A stretch of DNA of 64,000 bases from Collinsella ureilytica (GTDB taxonomy: Bacteria; Actinomycetota; Coriobacteriia; Coriobacteriales; Coriobacteriaceae), in contig NZ_JAIMFO010000006.1 in assembly GCF_019795105.1 (NCBI RefSeq), positions 1-64,000 of the forward strand. The letters run 5' to 3'. How positions within the stretch are numbered: position 1 is the stretch's first letter; each line of letters opens with the position of its first letter. Under the pieces are notes generated by a model that searched no databases, was not told where the DNA came from, and saw nothing but the letters and a program-made list of their open reading frames with translations. This document shows, in pieces, positions 44,741 to 54,300 of the stretch. A program made the position numbers and the translations under genes.

Positions 44741-45715
44741 ATGCCCGCTCTAATTACTCACCGCCTCTTTGGCGAAGAAAGTATCACGTTACTCCCTGAA
44801 GGGCTCATCGCCAGCGCAGATGACCGCTCTGCGTTTCTTATTGCAAACCAAGGACCTGACCCCTTCTTTTTCCGGTTTCGGACGCTCAAAATCAAAGACT
44901 GCATGAGCTTGGCTCACCGCATGCATGCCTCGTTTATTACCCAGCAGTTTATGACCCTTCGCGATGGAGTCAGCCGACTACCAGCGCATGACGCAGGAAC
45001 AGGGCGCGCCTTTGCCTTAGGCCTGCTCTCTCACTATATTTTGGATCGAACAGCGCATCCCTTTGTGTATGCCCAGCAATGGGGCATCCAAGAAGCTGAT
45101 CCCGAGATTGCTGCAGCTGGTAACCAAATCCATGCCATTATTGAAAGCGATCTTGATGTGTTGATGCTGCAACGCAAGCGCTCAGGTGCCACTACAGAAA
45201 ACTTGCCTCCCGCGAGCCTGCTTACATCGGGTGATCGGGTTGACAAGATTGGCGGCGTGCTCATGAGCTATATCGCCACCAAGGTGTATGGACTCGATGT
45301 GAATGCCAGCCAATACGGGGGCGCTGTGGCGGATATGAACCTGATCTACCGCCTGATTGAACCAGCAGGCTCCCCACGCTCCCAAACGCTTGCCGCCCTT
45401 GAGCGGCGCGTAGCTGGCTTCTCACTGTTGGGCGGTTTGGCTCACCGAGTAACAACTAAGGTTCCTCGGCGTGCAGGGAACTTGGATGAGTACCTATGGG
45501 AGAACCCCTTTACCCACCAAGCATCACGTGAGAGCTTCCCGGCTGTTTTTGATCGTGCTCTTGCAGCCTATCAAGATGCTGTTCAGCGCTTCATTGAAGG
45601 TGGAGACCTAACCGATCTCACACAACGCCTCGATTACTCAGGCTGCAGGCTCGCCCCTGATGAACAAGCGGCTCCTTCTGACGAGCCTACTAACGAGCGG
45701 CAGGTCTGCTCCTGA
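44741..45715 (+). CDS. Zinc-dependent phospholipase C family protein
   Basis: A 324-residue protein of the Zn_dep_PLPC fold (relative of clostridial alpha-toxin's catalytic domain). Candidate zinc ligands are H7 in LITHRLFG, Asp in NQGPDPFFF, the His/Asp of LGLLSHYILDRTAHPF and the His/Glu of HAIIESDLD. No signal peptide is present, so it appears cytoplasmic, unlike the toxins. The C-terminal ~25 residues are polar. A phospholipase activity is inferred from the fold only. GAGGA precedes the ATG. It is a single gene flanked by divergent and convergent neighbours. Confidence 0.8.
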   Translation: MPALITHRLFGEESITLLPEGLIASADDRSAFLIANQGPDPFFFRFRTLKIKDCMSLAHRMHASFITQQFMTLRDGVSRLPAHDAGTGRAFALGLLSHYILDRTAHPFVYAQQWGIQEADPEIAAAGNQIHAIIESDLDVLMLQRKRSGATTENLPPASLLTSGDRVDKIGGVLMSYIATKVYGLDVNASQYGGAVADMNLIYRLIEPAGSPRSQTLAALERRVAGFSLLGGLAHRVTTKVPRRAGNLDEYLWENPFTHQASRESFPAVFDRALAAYQDAVQRFIEGGDLTDLTQRLDYSGCRLAPDEQAAPSDEPTNERQVCS

Positions 45716-45874
45716 TCGTGGGATGAGCTCAAGCGCCAATCGGTAGCCGAGCGTTGAGAATATGCCGACTACACTCAGGGGCTGGACGGGCGAACTGGAG
45801 CGCCAATCAGTACCAGCGCGCTCACTCGCGACAAAAATCGTGCGGGGCGTATTCAACAAACCGAGCTGCAGGGC

Positions 45875-45919
45875 AAAAAGCGAGTCCGCTGGCAGGTGGC
45901 AAAAACCAGCGAACTCGCT
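45875..45919 (-). terminator. Intrinsic terminator of carbamate kinase gene
   Basis: AGCGAGTCCGCTGG (45879-45892) pairs with CCAGCGAACTCGCT (45906-45919) with one mismatch. On the minus strand TTTTTG follows. It lies about 125 bases after arcC. Nothing else recognisable lies in 45716-46043. Confidence 0.8.
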
Positions 45920-46043
45920 TATACCTCACGCAGACACCTTTTGGGTGCAAATGCTGCGCAAAAGTAGCTCAATCACGCATCGCGCCTAGAGCGCAGTTAC
46001 GTGTGACACTCAATCGTTCTCGGCACCCAACCCGTAGCAGAGC

Positions 46044-47006
46044 CTACCCAATGATGCGGGTACCAGAAAGGCCGGCCATGGTCTCGGAGGCCTTATCCAA
46101 AGCACCAATAATGCAGGTACGGCCCTTACGGGAGCGCGCAAACTTCACCGCAGCACGCACCTTTGGCTCCATGGAACCCTTGCCAAAATGACCCTCATCA
46201 GCCAAGCGCTCAGCCTCATCGGCCGTCAGCTCTTCCAAGTCAACCTGGTCAGGTGTGCCAAAATTGATGGCAACATGCTCAACGGCGGTTAACAAGAACA
46301 AGACGTCTGCTTCGCAATCCTCGGCTAACAGCTCGCCACCCATATCTTTATCGATAACGGCAGCAATGCCTCTGTAGCAGCCCTTATTCTCGTAATCACG
46401 AACAACCGGAATGCCGCCACCGCCGCAAGCGATAACAATAAATTCGTTATCGAGCAAGTTTAAGATCGATGCAACCTCAACGATCTTTTTGGGCTCAGGA
46501 CTTGCAACAACACGACGCCAACCGCGACCCGAATCCTCGGTAAATACCATCTCGGGATTTGAGGCCATAATCTCGCGTGCCTGCTCCTCGGAATAGAACG
46601 GGCCGATGGGCTTCGTGGGATCTGAGAAGGCGGGATCTTCAGGATCGCACTCAATCTGGGTAATCACGGTAGCCGCATGCCAGCGCTTATAGCGACGATG
46701 CATCTCGCGGCCAATGCCTTGCTGGAGGTGATAGCCAATATAGCCCTGGCTCATCGCTCCGCACTCAGGCAGATCCATGAGAGGCGTTCCAATGGTTTCG
46801 TGTGCCTCAGCAAAAGCATTTTGAATCATGCCAACCTGAGGGCCATTACCATGCGTAATGATGATCTCATTACCCTGCTCAATGAGGCCGAGAAGGGCAT
46901 GTGCGGTGGCACCCACCTTCTCAATTTGCTCCTCTGGCGTATTGCCTAACGCGTTGCCGCCAAGAGCAACAACAATGCGATCTGGTTTTCCCATGGGCTT
47001 CGTCAT
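46044..47006 (-). CDS. arcC: Carbamate kinase
   Basis: A 320-residue amino-acid-kinase-fold enzyme that transfers phosphate from carbamoyl phosphate to ADP, giving ATP, ammonia and CO2. VVALGGNALG, ITHGNGPQVG, CGGGGIPVV, AVIDKDMGGELLA and FGKGSMEPKV are all present, and length fits. It usually ends arginine-deiminase, agmatine-deiminase or allantoin pathways. No arcA, arcB or aguA gene is adjacent here; only an amino-acid permease upstream. AAGGGG lies five bases before the ATG. Confidence 0.96.
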   Translation of the reverse strand: MTKPMGKPDRIVVALGGNALGNTPEEQIEKVGATAHALLGLIEQGNEIIITHGNGPQVGMIQNAFAEAHETIGTPLMDLPECGAMSQGYIGYHLQQGIGREMHRRYKRWHAATVITQIECDPEDPAFSDPTKPIGPFYSEEQAREIMASNPEMVFTEDSGRGWRRVVASPEPKKIVEVASILNLLDNEFIVIACGGGGIPVVRDYENKGCYRGIAAVIDKDMGGELLAEDCEADVLFLLTAVEHVAINFGTPDQVDLEELTADEAERLADEGHFGKGSMEPKVRAAVKFARSRKGRTCIIGALDKASETMAGLSGTRIIG

Positions 47007-47038
47007 ACGATCCCCTTTCTTTGTAACGTGCCAACTTA

Positions 47039-47067
47039 TTATTCACCAAGTGGCTGTTTTTATGCAA
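47039..47067 (-). promoter_or_regulatory. Candidate arcC promoter
   Basis: TTGCAT (47062-47067) and GAATAA (47039-47044) are 17 bases apart on the minus strand, 32 bases before the start codon. The remainder of the 47007-47305 gap is A+T-rich but featureless. Confidence 0.4.
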
Positions 47068-47305
47068 TATACTCCGCCCATATCTTTCTGGAAATGAGGG
47101 ATCTGAGCGACTAGGCAAACGGTCTAAAATCAGAGGTGAGCGTGAAAATAACGCCCTGATCCCTTCCTTTACTCACTATCTATCTCGCTGTGAAGACATG
47201 CAGCCATGACAAGAGCATCCGCCTCATTTCCTCATAATATGCAAAACGTTTGAAAAATGAAATGAAATATTCGCGAGCATGAGCATAGAAACAGCCAGGC
47301 TCTCC

Positions 47306-48664
47306 TTACGAACGCCTCGACGATATGACCCGCATAATCTCGCCTAACACAACAAAGGTCAGCACGCAGAGCAAAATGGGAAGCTTTTGACTTACCTCAG
47401 CTGCATTCAGCGGCAAGGTCGTCATGCCAATAACTAGAACCAGCTCAATCGTTGGCACGGCAAGCAAGAGATAAAGCGGCCATCCTGTGAGCGGAACGCG
47501 GTACGGACGAGGACGATTCGGATCGACCTTTCTCAAGCGCAGTAGGGCAGGAAAAAGCGCCATATAAGACATCAGCAGAAAGATCACGTTTGACGAAAAG
47601 ATAATCCAAAAGATTCCGTCTGAAAACATGGGAATGAGACGCAGGCACAGGGTTGCCGAAGCGACTAGGCCATTCATGATTGCAGCACCCACTGGAATGC
47701 GGTCTTTCCCTGCGACCCGTCCAAAGATTGCTGGCATGTCCTTTTGCTCGGCGGCCTCACAGGCAATACGGCACACCCCCATCGCCCAGATTGCCATGCC
47801 TGCAAAAACCGTAGCCAAAAATCCAATAGCCACGACACGCGTGAGCAGCGCGGAGCGACCAGCAACAATGCCCACCGCATTGATGAGCCCCAGATCTTCA
47901 GCAATCGCCTCGGGAGGAGTCACAGCCGTAATGCCAAAGGAACTCAAAACACAAACGCCCGCAACAGCAAGGCCTCCTACCAGAATCGCTCGCGGTATAT
48001 CGCGCTTTGGCTTTGCCATCGAGTCTGAAAAGCTGCAGATTACCTCAAAGCCCATGAAGTTAAATAAGATGACAGAAAGATAGCCGAGCGCGCTTCCTCC
48101 ACGAGCAGGATCAGGCAAGAAACTCTGAAGGGTCGGCTGAATTGCAAAGCCGTGTTTGAGCGCGAAACCGATCCCCATCACTCCGGTGAGCAGCGAGATC
48201 CCCACCTTGACGACCGTGCCAACTGTGAGCAAACCCTTTGATTCAGAAAGCGGCATGAAACCGGCAATCACCACTGCCCATACAAAACCTAGCTCGATGA
48301 AGAGGCTTGTTCCAAAGTCGAGATTAACCCCAAAAATTGAACGAATGACTGCTGGGAAAAGCAGGGACAGCGAGGAGATCCAAACAGGATAGTTCACCCA
48401 GTAATAGTAAGCTGTGCGCGCTCCCCAGCTCTTGCCAAAGGCTCGGCGCACCCAATGGTAAATGCCTCCCTCATGCGGGTAGGCCGTTCCCAGCTCAGAA
48501 ACAGCCATGCCATAGGGCAACAAAAAGGTTGGAATCAGTACCAACCACCAAAAGAGCTGGGCGTTGCCAATCGCGGCCATAGGAGATACGCCCTCAATGG
48601 TGAAGACGACGCAGATAACCGACGCGATTATATGTGGCAGCGAGAGCCGCTTGTTTCCCGACAT
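47306..48664 (-). CDS. APC-superfamily amino-acid permease
   Basis: A ~452-residue transporter with 12 predicted helices. The first helix motif is TIEGVSPMAAIGN; VSELGTAYPHEGGIYHWVRRAFG is split between helix 2 and the following loop as in the glutamate:GABA / arginine:agmatine-type antiporters; FNFMGFEVICSFSD is the conserved helix 6. The ATG at 48664 has AAGG eight bases upstream and is preferred over TTG 48682. It probably exchanges amino acids or polyamines. It lies 47 bases after the GatD-like gene and about 300 before arcC. Confidence 0.88.
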   Translation of the reverse strand: MSGNKRLSLPHIIASVICVVFTIEGVSPMAAIGNAQLFWWLVLIPTFLLPYGMAVSELGTAYPHEGGIYHWVRRAFGKSWGARTAYYYWVNYPVWISSLSLLFPAVIRSIFGVNLDFGTSLFIELGFVWAVVIAGFMPLSESKGLLTVGTVVKVGISLLTGVMGIGFALKHGFAIQPTLQSFLPDPARGGSALGYLSVILFNFMGFEVICSFSDSMAKPKRDIPRAILVGGLAVAGVCVLSSFGITAVTPPEAIAEDLGLINAVGIVAGRSALLTRVVAIGFLATVFAGMAIWAMGVCRIACEAAEQKDMPAIFGRVAGKDRIPVGAAIMNGLVASATLCLRLIPMFSDGIFWIIFSSNVIFLLMSYMALFPALLRLRKVDPNRPRPYRVPLTGWPLYLLLAVPTIELVLVIGMTTLPLNAAEVSQKLPILLCVLTFVVLGEIMRVISSRRS

Positions 48665-48711
48665 ATCTGCTACCTTCACCAACGGTAAGCGCGCATCATG
48701 CTGACACGCTC

Positions 48712-49461
48712 CTAGATGTGTATTCCTACGCCCGGGATTTTAAACTCTTGGATCCTGCGTTCCCAAGCAGCGCGTGATAAATCCTCAAACGCCAACTCGA
48801 CCGGGGCTCCCGTAACAAGGCGCAGCAACCATGCGGTGAAATCGGGATTGATGGGGAGCAGAGGGCCGAGCATAGAGGTCACCAGCAAGTTGTGATGCCG
48901 GAATCCCTCCAACGACATGCCCTTTCTCAGTCCAAAGCCAACTTCATTGCGTCCAAAAAAGGACGTTTGATTGTTTCCCTCAATTTGCGTGAACTGTACC
49001 TTATAGCCAACAACCGTGCAGGGAGCCTCATCTTCAGATGGCACAAACCTGCAGAGGTTCACGTCAAAGAAGCGCTCAGGCGCGCAACGCCTTACAACTG
49101 CATCGAGAATACCGAGGCCATCAATGCGCGCACCATTCGGCTGCACAATTGTTTGAGCCAACACCTCACCAGCAGTTCCGGTAAAAAGCATTGGAACATC
49201 TGCCTCGATCAAAGCAATAAGGCGATCGCGATAGGCCTTGAGCTCCGTAATGGCAATTTCCTGGCAAAGCTCCGACATACTCCCCATAACAATGAGGTCT
49301 GGACGCGCATCAGCAAAATAAGGTCGGCTTCCTGCATGTGTCTCAATAAAACGAGCTTCTGGCAAGCACGCCTTCAGATACATCACGTTGCCATTATCTC
49401 CTGCCTGGCATCCGAAGCGAGGGTATAACACCTCAATAATTGGTTGATTAGCGCTATTCAT
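48712..49461 (-). CDS. GatD-like protein with degenerate glutaminase site
   Basis: A 249-residue relative of GatD, the glutaminase that feeds ammonia to MurT for amidating D-Glu in lipid II. The N-terminal fold motif GDNGNVMYLK, DLIVMGSMSE, GARIDGLGILD and LLPINPDFTAWLL align with GatD. However, the nucleophile loop (CGGYQ in GatD) reads FTGTAGEVLA at about 93-102 with no cysteine. The GGG oxyanion motif is GSM, and the ENHGG histidine motif and the LHGP histidine (here MLGP) are missing. It cannot be an ordinary class I glutaminase. The start at 49461 has AAGGAG; it overlaps the MurT-like gene by 8 bases. Confidence 0.82.
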   Translation of the reverse strand: MNSANQPIIEVLYPRFGCQAGDNGNVMYLKACLPEARFIETHAGSRPYFADARPDLIVMGSMSELCQEIAITELKAYRDRLIALIEADVPMLFTGTAGEVLAQTIVQPNGARIDGLGILDAVVRRCAPERFFDVNLCRFVPSEDEAPCTVVGYKVQFTQIEGNNQTSFFGRNEVGFGLRKGMSLEGFRHHNLLVTSMLGPLLPINPDFTAWLLRLVTGAPVELAFEDLSRAAWERRIQEFKIPGVGIHI

Positions 49462-50878
49462 GGAAAGCTCCTTCAACCTTAGCAATCAGCTGGTCTGTCA
49501 TCTGGTGGGCAACTTCGACATTGGTCACACAGTGTGCAATGTAGACGGTATCCACGAGGTCGAAATCAACGACCTCGACTACCTCCTCTGGACTAGAGGC
49601 TATATGCGTAATGGAGCGATCGACACCTGCTAAAGCCAGACGAAGCGCAACATCTTCCGACGTCGTACCTAAGTTGATAACCTGCTTGATACTTGGATCA
49701 GCGAGGTACTCAAAATCTGCCTGATAGTACCAACCGGTAAATTCAGTGTCTTCTGGAACTTCTGCCATATGCGAGTCATGAATAACAATGACGACGGCTT
49801 TGTTGCCAGCTCCTTTGCGCACTATGTCATAGGCAACTGAATTTGCCGTTGCATTCTCGCCCTTAGCCGCTACGCAGGCAACGCGTTTTCCATGCGCCTC
49901 GCGCTCAAAAAGGCGACGCTCAGTGATAGTAACGCCCCCATCAAGCGCCCGAGCAATCTGATCGGGTGCGAGCCCCATCTCTCGGGCTGCAGAGATCACT
50001 GCCAACACGTTATAGAGGGTGGCCACAGAATATGAGCCATAGCGGTACTCATACGTGCGCGGCTCCCGATCCTTGTGCTCCGCCACAACAAAGGTCTGAC
50101 GCTCACGATCAACCGACACAATCTCATAGTCTGGCAACGGGTTAGTAAGACCGCAGTGCGTGCAGTGCACCTTTCCCAGATGCCGCAGATGGCAGTACTC
50201 GTATTCAAGACTTCCGCCGCACTCTGGGCATACGGTCATGTCAGATACAATGCCCTGAGGCTCTCCTGTATCTTCTGGCAATCGAGCAATAGAAAAAAAT
50301 ACGCGATCCGACGAGCGCTGAGCTCCAAGACGGCAGCTCAACAGGTCATCGCCATTCAGTACAAGCTTTGAGCTTGCTGGAAGATGAGCATCCATGACGC
50401 TAAACACATAGGCCGGATCGGCGCTCCGCGTAAACGTATCGCCATAGAGATTGGTAACAATAACCATCTCAGGGTCCATATGCGGCATAACCGTGCGAAA
50501 CGAAAGCTCATCGAGCTCCATGACGGCAAGTTTGCGCCGAGCATGACCAGAAAGATTTGCATGCTTTAAGAAGATGCTTTCAAAGCCGCCGACACAGTTA
50601 GCGCCAGAACGGTTGGTGATTACATCAATCTTATTAAACGCGAGCAAGTCGCATAAAAGATTTGTTGTTGTCGTCTTTCCGTTAGTTCCAGAAACAATAA
50701 CGCAGTGCTCAGGCTTGCCTATATGCGCTAAAAACTGTGGATCAATCGCTCCTGCAATTGCGCCCGGAAGCTGCTCACCCGTACGACCAAGCATCCGCAA
50801 TGCAGAAGCTGTGACCTTAGAAGCTATAAGCGCAAGATGGAATCGGAGTGAATGGCTACGCGGCCGCTCAGATGCCAT
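49454..50878 (-). CDS. MurT-like Mur ligase
   Basis: A 474-residue Mur-ligase protein. ATP loop GTNGKTTTT at 64-72; central domain includes a zinc ribbon with C217, C220, C239 and C242 as in MurT. In Gram-positives MurT-GatD amidates the alpha-carboxyl of D-Glu in lipid II. This one is divergent: the NLFRDQ-type motif is NLYGDT, the KNPAGFN-type motif of the C-terminal domain is AAKGENATAN, and the region around the conserved aspartate that completes GatD's triad (SWIWD) reads GWYYQADFE. Whether it still amidates lipid II is open. AAGG lies eight bases before the ATG. Confidence 0.85.
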   Translation of the reverse strand: MASERPRSHSLRFHLALIASKVTASALRMLGRTGEQLPGAIAGAIDPQFLAHIGKPEHCVIVSGTNGKTTTTNLLCDLLAFNKIDVITNRSGANCVGGFESIFLKHANLSGHARRKLAVMELDELSFRTVMPHMDPEMVIVTNLYGDTFTRSADPAYVFSVMDAHLPASSKLVLNGDDLLSCRLGAQRSSDRVFFSIARLPEDTGEPQGIVSDMTVCPECGGSLEYEYCHLRHLGKVHCTHCGLTNPLPDYEIVSVDRERQTFVVAEHKDREPRTYEYRYGSYSVATLYNVLAVISAAREMGLAPDQIARALDGGVTITERRLFEREAHGKRVACVAAKGENATANSVAYDIVRKGAGNKAVVIVIHDSHMAEVPEDTEFTGWYYQADFEYLADPSIKQVINLGTTSEDVALRLALAGVDRSITHIASSPEEVVEVVDFDLVDTVYIAHCVTNVEVAHQMTDQLIAKVEGAFHE

Positions 50879-51009
50879 AAAAGAATCCTTTCAACAAGAC
50901 GTGCTTGTATTTTAGGAGATGCGCAACCGTGCCATCTGGCTCGAACAGACATCTTAACGTTGAAACCGCTAATCCTTCGCATGCAGATGAGCAACCAAGC
51001 AGAAACCCA

Positions 51010-51285
51010 CTATTGTGTAAATCGCTCTCGGCGGTTCATGAGCCACCTGAACACATCACCCGCAGGATGGCTGATTACTTTTTCAAAGCCCCCCGAATAT
51101 GCAACCGTTTTGGCACCCCATTTGTTCTTAAACAAGGCAAGACCACTGTCGTCATCGTAGGTCTCTGCAAAATCGAACAGCCCACACGTTTCCGCACGCA
51201 CAAAAGGGGCGGAGCCTCCCTGAAGCACCTCGAAAGATACATTCAAAGGAGACCCCGCCTCAAGCTCAGCTGTAAAGCTCCGAGC
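51010..51285 (-). pseudogene. Remnant of a FemAB/GNAT-like aminoacyltransferase (C-terminal part)
   Basis: A reading frame closed upstream by TGA at 51286-51288 encodes GLFDFAETYDDDSGLALF followed by KNKWGAKTVAYSGGF. This FDFGE...GL..FK.KWGA pattern is the C-terminal signature of FemAB-like transferases and related GNAT proteins, normally the end of a 300-400-residue protein. Only about 90 residues are left. The first possible start is TTG 51246 with no convincing ribosome binding site. I read it as a truncated remnant. The rest of 50879-51306 shows nothing else. Confidence 0.5.
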
Positions 51286-51306
51286 TCAACGTTGCCTCAG
51301 GCAGGC

Positions 51307-54300
51307 TTACGCCTCGTTGTAAAGAGCCTTCAGCTTCACCAGATGCTGATAGCGCTCCATAGCCGCCTGCTCGCTTTCGGCAAACAGCTCCTCAGCACGC
51401 TCTGGGAAGAATCGTGTCAAGCTTGCATACCGAGCCTCGTTCATTAAGAACTCCTGATACCCGCCAGCTGGCTCCTTAGAGTCAAGAGCAAACTTCTTAC
51501 CTGCAGGTGCCTCAGGGTTAAAGCGGAAGAGGTTCCAGTAACCGCACTCAACAGCCTTCTTCATCTCGGCCTGGCAGTTTTGCATGCCACCCTTCTTGAT
51601 GGAGTGCATCTCGCAGGGGCTGTAGCCAATGATGAGTGAAGGGCCAGGATAGTTCTCGGCCTCAGTGATGGCCTTGAGCGTCTGAATGGGGTTGGCACCC
51701 ATAGCAACTTGAGCCACATACACATAGCCATAGCTCATGGCAATCTCGGCCAAGCTCTTCTTCTTCGTGCTCTTACCAGCAGCGGAGAACTGAGCAACCT
51801 GACCCAAGTTGGATGCCTTCGATGCCTGACCACCCGTGTTGGAATAGACCTCAGTGTCAAAGACAAAGACGTTGACGTTATGGCCAGATGCCAAGACGTG
51901 ATCCAGTCCGCCAAAGCCAATATCGTATGCCCAGCCGTCGCCACCAAGGATCCAGAAGGACTTCTTGGTGAGATATGCCCTATCGGCCAAGATCTCTGCT
52001 GCACGCTCGCACTCAGAACCCTTGCAGGCCTCAATCAGCGTTTCAGCAGCTGCCTTACTTGCCTCAACGTCGCCTCGAGCATCGAGCCACGCTTGTGCAG
52101 CGGCCTTGAGCTCATCCGTTGCCTTATCGCAGGTGAGCATCTCTTGTGCTGCTGCAACCAGCTTGTTTTGCACTGCCTCATAACCTAAGGCCAGACCCAA
52201 ACCGTGCTCGGCATTGTCCTCAAACAAGGAGTTATTCCATGCCGGACCATGACCATTTGCATCAGTAGTGAACGGGCAGCGAGCTGCGGGGTTGCCCCAA
52301 ATGGAGGAGCAGCCGGTTGCATTGGAGATGAACATGCGCTCGCCGGAAACCTGCGTGATAAGGCGGGCATAGGCCGTCTCGGCACAGCCAGCGCAGGAGC
52401 CAGAGAACTCAAGCAACGGCTTCTTGAACTGGGTTCCTACCAGCGTGTTATTAATGAGAGCTGGCTTTTCTGCCACATTTGCCACGCAGTAGTTAAAGAC
52501 CTCTTGCTGGTCGAGTTCATCATCAATGGGCACCATGCTCAAGGCATCCTTCGGGCAGACCTTGGCGCAGTTCGTGCAGCCCATGCAATCGAGCGGTGAA
52601 ACGGAGATCGTGAGCTTCATGCCCTTGCCCTTGGGGTTGCGCACATCGATCGTACGGAGATTCTCCGGAGCAGCCGCTACCTCTTCGTCAGTTAAGGCAA
52701 AAGGACGAATAGATGCGTGCGGGCAAACATAAGCGCACTGGTTGCACTGGATGCACTTCGACTCATCCCAATGCGGAACCTGTACAGCTACGCCACGCTT
52801 CTCAAAGGCAGAAGCGCCGAGGACAAACTGACCATCTTCGTGCCCCATGAAGGCAGATACGGGCAGGGAGTCTCCCTCCATACGAGAGATAGGCTCCATA
52901 ATCTCGCGCACCTGCTTCACGATGGCTGCACGAGCCTCATCGGTAAGCTCAGAAGTATCCTCAGCTGCATCGCGCTCGGTCTCAACGTCTTTGCCCTCAA
53001 GCCACGACTCAGGCACTTCAAACTTCTTGAAGGCCGTAGCGCCTGCGTCAATTGCCTTGTGGTTAGCCTCAACGATGGCCTGACCCTTCTTGGCATACGA
53101 CTTAGTGGCGGCGTCCTTCATATACTGAATGGCGTCCGCCTCTGGAAGCACACCGGCAAGCGCGAAGAAGGCAGACTGAAGCACCGTATTGGTGCGCTTG
53201 CCCATGCCAACGCTTTCTGCCAAGCCAATGGCATCAATCAGGTAGATCGTAATATTGTTCTGAGCAACATAGCGCTTGGCTTCTGCCGGCATATGCTGTG
53301 AGAACTCTTCGGGCGTCCACTGGCAGTTGACCAAGAACACACCACCGGGCTTAACATCGCGAACCATCTTGAAGCCCTTGATGATATAGCTCGGATTGTG
53401 GCAGGCCACAAAGTCCGCCTTGGCAACATAGTAAGACGAACGAATCGGAGCATCGCCAAAGCGCAGGTGCGAGATGGTAATACCGCCGGTCTTCTTTGAG
53501 TCGTACTGGAAGTAGGCCTGTACGTACTTGTTGGTATGGTCGCCAATGATCTTGATTGAGTTCTTGTTGGCACCCACGGTACCGTCTCCGCCAAGGCCCC
53601 AGAACTTGCACTCAATCGTGCCCTCTGCTGCCGTGTTGGGAACATCTGCCTGCTCAGGCAAGGAGAGATGCGTCACGTCGTCAACAATGCCCACAGTAAA
53701 CTCGCGTGCCGGGCTGTCCTTGGCAAGTTCCTCAAAGATGGCGAAGGCAGATGCCGGGCCGGTATCCTTTGAGCCCAAGCCATAACGGCCGCCCACAACA
53801 GTGATACCGGTCTTGTTGGTCTCATACAGAGCCGTTACCACGTCTTGGTAGAGCGGCTCGCCAATGGAGCCTGGCTCCTTCGTGCGATCCATAACGGCGA
53901 TCTTTTTCACCGTCTCAGGAAGCACATCTACGAAATGGCTGATAGAGAAGGGACGGAACAGGCGAACCTTTACCAGGCCAACCTTTTCGCCATGTGCATT
54001 CAGGTAGTCAATGACTTCCTCAAGGGTGTCGCAGAACGAACCCATGCAGATTACAACGCGGTCTGCATCGGGAGCTCCATAGTAGTTAAAGAGACCATAG
54101 TCGGTTCCCAGCTTGGCATTAACCTTGGCCATATACTTCTCAACAACTGCGGGAAGCTCGTTGTACAAGGTATTGCATGCCTCGCGATGCTGGAAGAACA
54201 CGTCTCCATCTTCATGCGAACCACGGGCAGCCGGGCGCTCGGGATTGAGCGAATGATCGCGGAATGCCTGAACAGCATCCATATTGCACATCTCTTTGAG

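Noticed and set aside
50905-51447. 180-residue plus-strand frame
   Set aside because: It lies opposite the FemAB-like remnant and the 3' end of nifJ; no domain character.
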